A model generated the notes under the pieces. The model saw only the letters and a program-made list of their open reading frames with translations. It had not been told where the DNA came from and did no database searches. The translations under genes and the position numbers were made by a program. 5,118 nt of DNA. Origin: COE1 sp964445375. GTDB taxonomy: Bacteria; Bacillota; Clostridia; Lachnospirales; Lachnospiraceae. Location of the stretch: positions 1-5,118 of the forward strand of contig CAYUKO010000200.1 of the NCBI GenBank assembly GCA_964445375.1, written 5' to 3'. Every line of letters begins with the position of its first letter. Position 1 is the first letter of the stretch. Positions 1-5,118 of this stretch are shown here, in pieces.

Positions 1-86
1 TCTGTTTTACACAACAACTGGTCATTGAGCCAGAAGGGGTTCTGAACAGATACATGTTTTTAATAATTTTTACCGTTAAGGAAACG

Positions 87-115
87 TTGTCATTCATGGT
101 TAAGTATGGTAACAT
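87..115 (+). promoter_or_regulatory. Candidate sigma-A promoter for the mutase gene
   Basis: TTGTCA (87-92) and TAACAT (110-115) are separated by 17 bases and match the housekeeping -35/-10 consensus at 5/6 and 4/6 positions. Transcription would start near base 122, about 47 bases before the ATG at 169. This is a pattern match only; TATGGT at 105-110 is an alternative but weaker -10. The rest of 1-86 shows only a short CTGG/CCAG stem (18-33) and A/T-rich sequence, with no gene or clear terminator. Confidence 0.4.
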
Positions 116-168
116 GACGGAGTGAGGATAAAACTCATGGGAACAAAAGGAAATTTTGGAGGATAATT

Positions 169-1668
169 ATGCAGAATTTAATGAAGTTACAAAATGGAAG
201 CGATATCAGAGGTATTGCATGTGAAGGTGTTGCCGGAGAGGCTGTTAATTTAACACCGGAGGCAGGCAATTTAATCGGTGGTGCTTTTGCAAAGTGGCTT
301 GCTGCTAAGAAGAATAAAGACATTACAGAACTTAGAATTGGAATTGGTCATGATTCCAGAATTACAGCTGACAGTTTGTACCAGGCTGCTGCTATGGGAA
401 TGGTAGCACAGGGAGCTAAGGTGTACTATTGTGGATTGGTTTCAACACCATCCATGTTCATGACAACCGTATTTGATGAATTTGCATTTGATGGTTCCAT
501 TATGATTACCGCAAGCCATCTTCCATTTAATAGAAATGGCTACAAGTTCTTTGACAGAGACGGTGGCTTAGAGCATGATGATATTACCAAGGTATTAGAG
601 ATCGCATCAGAATTGAGTTATACCGAAGCCGATTTAGCTGGAGTAGAGAAGGTAGATAGCATTTCCGTATATTGTAACTTCTTACAGGATAAGATAAGAA
701 AGAGTATCCAGGCAGACAATTATGAGAAGCCATTAGAAGGTTTACATGTAGTTGTTGATACTGGAAATGGCGCAGGCGGTTTCTTTGTTGAGAAGGTTTT
801 GAAGCCACTTGGTGCAGATACTTCAGGAAGCCAGTTCCTTGAACCGGATGGACACTTCCCAAATCATATTCCAAATCCTGAGAATAAGCAGGCAATGGAA
901 GCAATCAAGAGTGCGGTATTAAAGAATAAAGCTGATTTAGGTATTATTTTTGACACCGATGTAGACAGAATGTCAGCAGTTCTTCCAAATGGAGAAGAAG
1001 TAAATAGAGATGCAATCATCGCAATGATGACAGCAATTATTGCTAAGGATTATCCGGGTGGAACGATTGTTACGGATTCTGTTACCAGTGACAGACTTAC
1101 CAGATTTATTGAAAGCATTGGCATGAAGCAGCATAGATATATGCGTGGATATAAGAATGTTATTAATGAGTCCATTCGTTTGAATCAAGAAGGAATTGTT
1201 TCTCCACTTGCCATTGAAACATCAGGCCATGGCGCATTAAGTGAGAATTACTTCTTGGATGATGGTGCTTATATGGCTGTAAAGCTTCTAATTGCATTAG
1301 CAAAGGCTGCAAAAGAAGGAAAGGCACTTGCTTCTTTTATTGAAACACTTGAAAAGGGATTTGAAGAAAAAGAATATCGTTTCAAGATAGAAGGAGAAGA
1401 TTTTAAACCATATGGTCAGAATGCTTTAAAGACCTTTGAGGAAAGAGCAAAAGCAAAAGGATATCATGTGGCTCCAAATTCTTATGAAGGCGTAAGAATC
1501 ACTTTTGATACAGAGGAAGTAAAGGGCTGGTTATTACTTCGTATGTCACTTCACGATCCTCAGATGCCATTAAATGTAGAAGGCGTAAGAGAGGGCGATT
1601 GTGATAAATTATACAATATTGTACTGGAATTATTAGAGGGATTTGACCGCTTGGTAAAACCTTTATAA
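169..1668 (+). CDS. Phosphoglucomutase/phosphomannomutase family protein (alpha-D-phosphohexomutase)
   Basis: A 499-residue cytoplasmic enzyme of the alpha-D-phosphohexomutase superfamily, which moves phosphate between C1 and C6 of hexose phosphates through a phosphoserine. Visible landmarks in order are: an N-terminal NGSDIRG motif (9-15); the active-site loop TASHLPFN (114-121) with the presumed phosphoserine S116; the metal-binding loop DTDVDR (262-267, D262/D264/D266); the sugar-specificity loop ETSGH (350-354); and a C-terminal phosphate-binding domain. That domain lacks the usual RxSGTEP loop and has RMSLHDP (458-464) at the equivalent place, keeping R, S and P. The active-site loop has Leu where Asn is common (TASHNP). 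Length is somewhat above the 450-470 residues common in bacterial PMM/PGM. The start is supported by GGAGG at 158-162, six bases before the ATG. Whether the substrate is glucose, mannose or another sugar phosphate cannot be read from the sequence, so no gene symbol is given. Confidence 0.9.
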   Translation: MQNLMKLQNGSDIRGIACEGVAGEAVNLTPEAGNLIGGAFAKWLAAKKNKDITELRIGIGHDSRITADSLYQAAAMGMVAQGAKVYYCGLVSTPSMFMTTVFDEFAFDGSIMITASHLPFNRNGYKFFDRDGGLEHDDITKVLEIASELSYTEADLAGVEKVDSISVYCNFLQDKIRKSIQADNYEKPLEGLHVVVDTGNGAGGFFVEKVLKPLGADTSGSQFLEPDGHFPNHIPNPENKQAMEAIKSAVLKNKADLGIIFDTDVDRMSAVLPNGEEVNRDAIIAMMTAIIAKDYPGGTIVTDSVTSDRLTRFIESIGMKQHRYMRGYKNVINESIRLNQEGIVSPLAIETSGHGALSENYFLDDGAYMAVKLLIALAKAAKEGKALASFIETLEKGFEEKEYRFKIEGEDFKPYGQNALKTFEERAKAKGYHVAPNSYEGVRITFDTEEVKGWLLLRMSLHDPQMPLNVEGVREGDCDKLYNIVLELLEGFDRLVKPL

Positions 1669-1700
1669 GTTGTACTGTCCAAAGGGAAGCAGAATAATGG

Positions 1701-1729
1701 AACAACGTGAGGAAGCCTTTCACGTTGTT
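1701..1729 (+). terminator. Hairpin between the mutase gene and ispF, possible weak terminator
   Basis: A perfect 10-bp inverted repeat, AACAACGTGA (1701-1710) and TCACGTTGTT (1720-1729), with a 9-base loop, lies 32 bases after the mutase stop codon. The sequence after the stem (TCGTGCTTTTG) has only a broken, displaced T-run. This is poor for an intrinsic terminator, so partial read-through into ispF is likely. It could instead be an mRNA 3'-end stabilising or processing hairpin. I see no separate promoter between it and ispF. Confidence 0.5.
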
Positions 1730-1759
1730 TCGTGCTTTTGAAAGAAAGGAGAAAAAGCT

Positions 1760-2305
1760 ATGAGAATCGGAATGGGATATGACGTTCACAGACTAGTAGA
1801 AGACAGACCGTTAATTATGGGTGGAGTTGAAATTCCGTATGACCTTGGTTTATTAGGACATTCGGATGCAGATGTATTACTGCATGCTATTATGGATGCT
1901 TTACTTGGAGCGGCAGCACTTGGTGACATTGGAAAGCATTTTCCAGATTCAGATCCAGCATATAAGGGAATTTCAAGTATTCTCTTATTAGAAAAGGTTG
2001 GAGCATTACTGGAAGAGAATATGTTTTTGATTGAAAACATTGATGCAACCATTATTGCGCAGGCGCCAAAGATGCGTCCTTATATTGATACGATGCGTAA
2101 GAATATTGCAGATGCACTTAAGATTGATATTTCACAGGTTAATGTTAAGGCAACAACGGAGGAAGGTCTTGGATTTACAGGAGAAGGAAAAGGAATTTCT
2201 TCACAGGCAATCTGTATGTTAACTTCTCCAAGAGAGCTTTATTCAGAGGATGCGGCAAGAAAAGGTTGCGAAGGATGTCCGGGATGCCGTAATATAGAAG
2301 AGTAA
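1760..2305 (+). CDS. ispF: 2-C-methyl-D-erythritol 2,4-cyclodiphosphate synthase with cysteine-rich tail
   Basis: IspF converts 4-diphosphocytidyl-2-C-methyl-D-erythritol 2-phosphate to the cyclic diphosphate MEcPP plus CMP in the non-mevalonate (MEP) isoprenoid pathway; the family forms cytoplasmic homotrimers. The match is nearly residue-for-residue: GYDVH (6-10) and the downstream H42 give the metal ligands D8, H10 and H42 at the family positions; GHSDAD is at 33-38; LGDIGKHFPD at 54-63; and the CDP-binding KATTEEGLGFTGEG at 130-143. The usual protein ends near residue 156-160. This one has 181 residues, with an extra tail of about 23 residues carrying C170, C173 and C176 (C-x2-C-x2-C). 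The start is supported by AAAGGAG (1745-1751), eight bases before the ATG. It lies 91 bases after the mutase gene and 44 bases before deoD, with no terminator visible before deoD, so ispF and deoD probably share a transcript. Confidence 0.96.
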   Translation: MRIGMGYDVHRLVEDRPLIMGGVEIPYDLGLLGHSDADVLLHAIMDALLGAAALGDIGKHFPDSDPAYKGISSILLLEKVGALLEENMFLIENIDATIIAQAPKMRPYIDTMRKNIADALKIDISQVNVKATTEEGLGFTGEGKGISSQAICMLTSPRELYSEDAARKGCEGCPGCRNIEE

Positions 2306-2349
2306 GAGAGGAAAATTGTGTAGGATAATGAGCAGAAAGGGGTAAAACT

Positions 2350-3081
2350 ATGTCAATGATTACAACACCACATATTAATGCAGAGGCTGATGCTTTTGGT
2401 AAGACCGTATTGATGCCGGGAGATCCGCTTCGTTCCAAATTTATTGCAGAGAATTATCTTGAAAATGCACAGCTTATCAACAATGTCAGAGGCATTCAGG
2501 GATACACCGGTACATACAAAGGTGTTAAGGTAAGCGTAATGGCAAGTGGAATGGGAATGCCAACCATCGGAATCTATTCTTATGAGCTTTATAATTTCTT
2601 TGGTGTGGACAATATTATTCGTGTTGGTTCCACAGGAGCTTTACAGGAGCAGGTGAAGGTAAGAGATATCGTATTTGGAATGGGGGCTTGTACTAATTCC
2701 AATTATGCAAGTCAGTATGACCTTGCAGGAACTTTTGCACCGATTGCAAGTTATCCTTTATTAAAAGAGGCAATTGTACAGGCAGAAAAACTGAATGCAA
2801 CCTATCATGTAGGTAATGTATTATCTTCCGACAGCTTCTATACAGATAATGGAACAGCAGCAAATGAAGGCTGGAAGAAGATGGGCGTTCTTTGTGTGGA
2901 AATGGAAGCAGCTGGATTATATATGAATGCAGCAAGAGCTGGTAAGAACGCATTAGCAATTCTTACGGTATCCGACCATATGATTACAGGAGAAGTGACA
3001 ACTGCAGAAGAAAGACAGACTTCCTTTACACAAATGATGGAAATTGCCTTGAATACAGCAGTCAGTCTGGAAGGAAAGTAA
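2350..3081 (+). CDS. deoD: Purine nucleoside phosphorylase, hexameric DeoD type
   Basis: The enzyme cleaves purine (deoxy)ribonucleosides with phosphate to the free base and (deoxy)ribose 1-phosphate in purine salvage; the family acts as a cytoplasmic hexamer. At 243 residues it has the normal size (the E. coli enzyme has 239). Family signatures visible are TPHINAEADAF (6-16) with the ribose-contacting H8; the phosphate loop MPGDPLR (22-28) with R28; NNVRG with R47; IIRVGSTGA with R91 and S94; the nucleoside-binding VEMEAAG (183-189); and TVSDH (206-210) with D209, the catalytic acid characteristic of the DeoD type. R222 in TTAEERQT matches the arginine that works with this aspartate. The start is set by AAAGGGG (2336-2342), seven bases before the ATG. 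No clear terminator follows the stop, so some read-through into the next leader is possible. Confidence 0.96.
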   Translation: MSMITTPHINAEADAFGKTVLMPGDPLRSKFIAENYLENAQLINNVRGIQGYTGTYKGVKVSVMASGMGMPTIGIYSYELYNFFGVDNIIRVGSTGALQEQVKVRDIVFGMGACTNSNYASQYDLAGTFAPIASYPLLKEAIVQAEKLNATYHVGNVLSSDSFYTDNGTAANEGWKKMGVLCVEMEAAGLYMNAARAGKNALAILTVSDHMITGEVTTAEERQTSFTQMMEIALNTAVSLEGK

Positions 3082-3126
3082 TCCGGATATGGATATACGT
3101 TGAAGAAATTGGAATTGGCAAAACGG

Positions 3127-3155
3127 TTGACAAAATCGAGGAAATTGCATATTCT
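3127..3155 (+). promoter_or_regulatory. Strong sigma-A promoter of the cysE-cysS leader
   Basis: A perfect -35 box TTGACA (3127-3132) is followed after 17 bases by TATTCT (3150-3155). Transcription is expected near base 3162. It starts 45 bases after the deoD stop codon and immediately precedes the T-box leader, so it marks the start of a separate transcription unit. Confidence 0.75.
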
Positions 3156-3161
3156 ATATTG

Positions 3162-3440
3162 TGACGAGAAAAAGTAGGGCAAAAGCCCTGTAAGATAAAG
3201 GCTTGGAACGGAAGAGTAAGTAATCGGAAACCAAACAGAGAGAAAATGTCACCGGCTGAGAGCATTTTCTGGAAAGAAGATTACCCAAGTGCATCCGGGA
3301 GCTGATACCGTGAGCGTGATATATATGGGTAGCGGGATACGTTTTGCACGCGTTAAGTGCCAGAGTGTTGGACAGTAGTCCTTTAGTAGAGTGGAACCGC
3401 GGATAAATTCGTCTCTTAAGATGAGTTTATCCGCTTTTTG
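3162..3440 (+). promoter_or_regulatory. T-box riboswitch sensing tRNA-Cys
   Basis: This leader RNA binds uncharged tRNA and switches between antiterminator and terminator. Stem I contains GTAATC (3220-3225) paired with GATTAC (3279-3284), the conserved AGTAA on the 5' side of the specifier loop, and CAGAGAG around 3235-3241. The upper stem pairs AGAAAATG (3241-3248) with CATTTTCT (3263-3270) around an apical loop with CCGGCTGAGAG. The specifier codon is read as TGC (Cys) at 3290-3292, followed by the usual purine. A small stem, GCAC (3346-3349) with GTGC (3357-3360), fits stem III. The T-box motif AGAGTGGAACCGCGG is at 3388-3402. Its UGGA bulge (3392-3395) should pair with an acceptor end NCCA where N is U, which fits the U73 discriminator of tRNA-Cys. 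The antiterminator can pair AGAG (3388-3391) with CTCT (3413-3416). A small hairpin (AGGGC/GCCCT, 3176-3189) precedes stem I. The 5' end is taken from the predicted transcription start. Both downstream genes are cysteine-related, which supports the assignment. Confidence 0.93.
3399..3439 (+). terminator. Intrinsic terminator of the T-box attenuator
   Basis: Bases 3399-3414 pair over 16 positions (two of them G-U) with 3419-3434 around a CTTA tetraloop, followed directly by TTTTT (3435-3439). The left arm shares GCGG with the T-box motif and the CTCT needed by the antiterminator. The two structures are therefore mutually exclusive, as expected for tRNA-controlled attenuation. Confidence 0.93.
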
Positions 3441-3459
3441 CGTAACAGTTCAGCCGTGC

Positions 3460-3524
3460 AGAAATGATTGAGCAATATGACCGTGGGAGCTTGCTCACAA
3501 AGGGCAGATTGTACAATCATTTCT
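3460..3524. repeat. Inverted repeat with 11-bp perfect arms (IR1)
   Basis: AGAAATGATTG (3460-3470) is the exact reverse complement of CAATCATTTCT (3514-3524), with 43 bases between. Inside, GTGGG (3483-3487) can pair with CTCAC (3494-3498), or GAGCAA (3470-3475) with TTGCTC (3491-3496). The right arm also overlaps the palindrome at 3507-3518, so several alternative folds compete. Confidence 0.8.
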
Positions 3525-3547
3525 ATAGGGCAGACGCCCGGCATGAA

Positions 3548-3604
3548 ATAAGTTGTCGGAAATAACGAATATTTTTGTTGAATTTGTAGAATATGACAAC
3601 TTAT
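3548..3604. repeat. Inverted repeat with 10-bp perfect arms (IR2)
   Basis: ATAAGTTGTC (3548-3557) is the exact reverse complement of GACAACTTAT (3595-3604), with 37 A/T-rich bases between. It ends 37 bases before the cysE ribosome binding site and therefore does not mask it directly. No T-run follows, so it is not an intrinsic terminator. Confidence 0.75.
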
Positions 3605-3653
3605 GAATGGCAAGGCTGAAGAAGTGTGCTTATTGATATTAGGGAGGCATAAA

Positions 3654-4361
3654 ATGGGATGGATGAAAAGCATTCAAAATGAAATAAAGGTAATTCGCGA
3701 AAGAGACCCGGCAATCCATTCTGATATGGAGGTCTTTCTTTATCCAAGCTTTAAGGTAATGCTTCATTATCGTATTGCACATAAGCTTTATTTGAAAGAG
3801 CATTATTTTCTGGCTAGATGGATATCTCAGCGTGCAGTGAGAAAAACAGGAATTGAGATTCATCCGGGGGCACAGATTGGCGAAAACTTCTTTATTGACC
3901 ATGGAAATGGTGTTATTATAGGAGAAACAGCCGTTGTTGGTAACAATGTAACATTGTATCAAGGCGTAACACTTGGTGGTACTGGTAAAGAGCATGGTAA
4001 ACGTCATCCGACGATTGGTGATAATGTCATGATTAGTGCCGGGGCAAAAATAATTGGTTCCTTTACAGTAGGAGAGAATTCAAAGATTGGAGCCGGAAGT
4101 GTTGTGATAGAAGAAGTTCCTCCTAACTGTACGGTTGTAGGTGTTCCGGGAAGAATTGTAAAACGTAATAATCAGAAGTTAGTACGTGAGGATATGAATC
4201 AGGTTGATTTACCAGACCCGGTAAATCAGGACATCAGACAATTGCAGTATGCTAATTCTCAGATGACCAATCGTATCTTAGAGCTGGAGCAGGAAATAAA
4301 ATTATTGAGAAAAGATATGGAGCAGGCAAAAAGCACCACTTTACAGGATACAAAAGAGTAA
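3654..4361 (+). CDS. cysE: Serine O-acetyltransferase
   Basis: CysE makes O-acetyl-L-serine from serine and acetyl-CoA, the first committed step of cysteine synthesis. From the chosen start it has 235 residues. An alpha-helical N-terminal part contains RERDPA (15-20). A left-handed beta-helix of hexapeptide repeats (about 66-155) contains IHPGAQIG (69-76), FIDHGNGVIIGETAVVG (80-96) with H83 in the usual active-site DH pair, the VTLGGTGK loop (105-112), RHPTIGDNVMISAGA (117-131) with H118, and VVGVPGRIV (161-169). After LPDPV a roughly 45-residue C-terminal segment has heptad-like leucine/isoleucine spacing and looks like a coiled coil, ending in KE. The in-frame ATG at 3603 was rejected because AGGGAGG (3641-3647) sits six bases before the ATG at 3654 and the extra 17 residues are not family-like; ATG 3663 is a less likely alternative. 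Expression should depend on the upstream tRNA-Cys T-box. cysS follows after 84 bases without a terminator. Confidence 0.95.
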   Translation: MGWMKSIQNEIKVIRERDPAIHSDMEVFLYPSFKVMLHYRIAHKLYLKEHYFLARWISQRAVRKTGIEIHPGAQIGENFFIDHGNGVIIGETAVVGNNVTLYQGVTLGGTGKEHGKRHPTIGDNVMISAGAKIIGSFTVGENSKIGAGSVVIEEVPPNCTVVGVPGRIVKRNNQKLVREDMNQVDLPDPVNQDIRQLQYANSQMTNRILELEQEIKLLRKDMEQAKSTTLQDTKE

Positions 4362-4445
4362 TCCCGAAAGCGAAATAAAAAACAGTAATAAAAATAGCAA
4401 GCAAAAAGCTATAAAAGAGAAACAGAAAGGTAGATAGAATATAGT

Positions 4446-5118
4446 ATGGAAAACAAGTTATCATTTTATAACACATTAACAAGAAAAGTGGAACAGTTCA
4501 TTCCAAATGAAGATGGAAAGGTTGCTATGTATACATGCGGACCTACTGTTTATCATTTTGCACATATCGGTAATTTGAGAAGCTACATCATGGAGGATAT
4601 TCTTGAGAAGACTTTGCGTTATGTTGGTTATGATGTAAAGCGTGTCATGAATATCACAGACGTAGGACATTTATCCAGTGATGCAGATACTGGTGAAGAT
4701 AAGATGCTTAAGGGCGCAAAGAGAGAGCATAAGACCGTTATGGAAATTGCAAAGTTCTATACAGATGCCTTTTTCTCAGACTGTGGAAAGCTTAATATCA
4801 AGACACCGGATGTTGTAGAGCCTGCAACAAACTGTATATCAGAGTTTATTCATATGATTGAAGTCCTTCTTGAAAAAGGCTATGCATATGAAAGCGGCGG
4901 AAATATCTATTTCGATACTTCAAAATTGGAAGATTACTATGTATTCTCCAGCCAGAGCGAGAAGGAGCTTCTCGTTGGTGTAAGAGATGATGTAGATGAG
5001 GATGAGAATAAGAAGAATAAGAGCGATTTCGTTCTTTGGTTTACCAAGTCTAAGTTCGACGACCAGGAATTAAAATGGGACAGCCCATGGGGCGTTGGAT
5101 ATCCGGGATGGCATATTG
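4446..5118 (+). CDS. cysS: Cysteinyl-tRNA synthetase, 3' end outside window
   Basis: CysRS attaches cysteine to tRNA-Cys; it is a monomeric class I synthetase with a catalytic zinc. The 224 visible residues are the N-terminal half of the catalytic domain. They show LSFYNTLTRKVE (5-16), YTCGPTVYHFAHIGNLRS (29-46) with zinc ligand C31 and the HIGH-type motif HIGN (40-43), VMNITDVGHL (67-76), and SDFVLWFTKSK (193-203). WDSPWGVGYPGWHI (211-224) is where the window ends, just before the second zinc-binding Cys expected in the GWHIEC motif. The KMSKS loop and anticodon-binding domain lie beyond the window. The ATG at 4446 is fixed by an in-frame TAG at 4431. The nearest Shine-Dalgarno-like AGAAAGG (4424-4430) is 15 bases upstream, which is long. 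The 84-base A-rich gap after cysE (4362-4445) shows no terminator or convincing promoter, so co-transcription under the T-box is likely. Confidence 0.95.
   Translation, partial: MENKLSFYNTLTRKVEQFIPNEDGKVAMYTCGPTVYHFAHIGNLRSYIMEDILEKTLRYVGYDVKRVMNITDVGHLSSDADTGEDKMLKGAKREHKTVMEIAKFYTDAFFSDCGKLNIKTPDVVEPATNCISEFIHMIEVLLEKGYAYESGGNIYFDTSKLEDYYVFSSQSEKELLVGVRDDVDEDENKKNKSDFVLWFTKSKFDDQELKWDSPWGVGYPGWHI

Larger units (their letters stand above)
3441..3640 (+). other. Structured, unassigned leader segment between T-box terminator and cysE
   Basis: These 200 bases would be transcribed whenever the T-box reads through. They contain two perfect inverted repeats (listed separately), a GGGC-AGAC-GCCC hairpin (3528-3539), and a 12-bp palindrome GATTGTACAATC (3507-3518). 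A 33-codon open frame (3464-3565) starts with ATG but has no ribosome binding site. No second T-box motif, intrinsic terminator or consensus promoter is seen. The function is unknown to me. Confidence 0.6.

Noticed and set aside
1..50. TCTGTT (1-6) and AACAGA (45-50) flanking a CTGG/CCAG stem, resembling a tRNA-like or terminator fold
   Set aside because: Arms are short, there is no tRNA consensus (no GTTCRA T-loop or acceptor pairing), and the following T-run is displaced. The evidence is too weak to call.
1499..1789. Minus-strand open frame of 96 codons
   Set aside because: It lies antisense to the end of the mutase gene, the intergenic hairpin and the ispF start, and its sequence shows no recognisable protein features.
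3176..3189. AGGGC-AAAA-GCCCT hairpin as a deoD terminator
   Set aside because: The stem is only 5 bp, no T-run follows, and it lies downstream of the strong cysE promoter, inside the T-box transcript. It is better seen as part of the leader.
3441..3640. Second T-box or other known riboswitch (SAM, S-box) in the cysE leader
   Set aside because: No second TGGAACCGCG-like motif, no S-box core, and no further intrinsic terminator was found.
3603..3653. Upstream in-frame ATG extending cysE by 17 codons
   Set aside because: It has no ribosome binding site, lies in the arm of IR2, and adds residues not typical of the family. ATG 3654 has a strong site at ideal spacing.
3416..3673. Minus-strand open frame of 85 codons across the cysE leader
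   Set aside because: It runs over the T-box terminator arm and the inverted repeats, has no family-like sequence, and ends inside the cysE start region. It looks like a chance frame.

Overview
The window looks like chromosomal DNA from a low-GC Gram-positive anaerobe, most likely a Clostridia member of the Lachnospiraceae type. The reasons are the A/T-rich codon use, strong AGGAGG-like ribosome binding sites, a T-box riboswitch, and a clostridial-style cysteinyl-tRNA synthetase (NITDVGH instead of the enterobacterial TDIDD). The taxon is inferred; no marker gene here settles it. All five genes are on the + strand, and nothing convincing is encoded on the - strand.

Layout. Bases 1-168 are non-coding and hold a candidate promoter and the ribosome binding site of the first gene. 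A phosphoglucomutase/phosphomannomutase-family gene (169-1668) follows, then a hairpin that may be a weak terminator (1701-1729). Next are ispF (1760-2305, MEP isoprenoid pathway) and deoD (2350-3081, purine nucleoside phosphorylase), 44 bp apart and probably co-transcribed. These three are housekeeping genes with no obvious shared pathway.

A new transcription unit starts after deoD. A near-consensus promoter (3127-3155) drives a long untranslated leader containing a complete T-box riboswitch (about 3162-3440). It has a UGC specifier codon, a UGGA acceptor-binding bulge and a 16-bp intrinsic terminator, so it should sense uncharged tRNA-Cys. It is followed by cysE (serine O-acetyltransferase, 3654-4361) and cysS (cysteinyl-tRNA synthetase, 4446 to the window edge, 3' end missing). 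Low Cys-tRNA charging would thus raise both cysteine synthesis and tRNA charging, a known type of T-box operon.

The least explained part is the stretch of about 200 bases between the T-box terminator and the cysE ribosome binding site (3441-3640). It holds two perfect inverted repeats (11 bp and 10 bp arms), a small GC hairpin, a 12-bp palindrome that competes with one repeat, and an open frame of 33 codons. It is either a second regulatory layer or a dispersed repeat element. Smaller oddities are a C-x2-C-x2-C tail on IspF, a divergent phosphate-binding loop in the mutase, and a coiled-coil CysE C-terminus without a terminal isoleucine. I found no clearly new multi-gene system.
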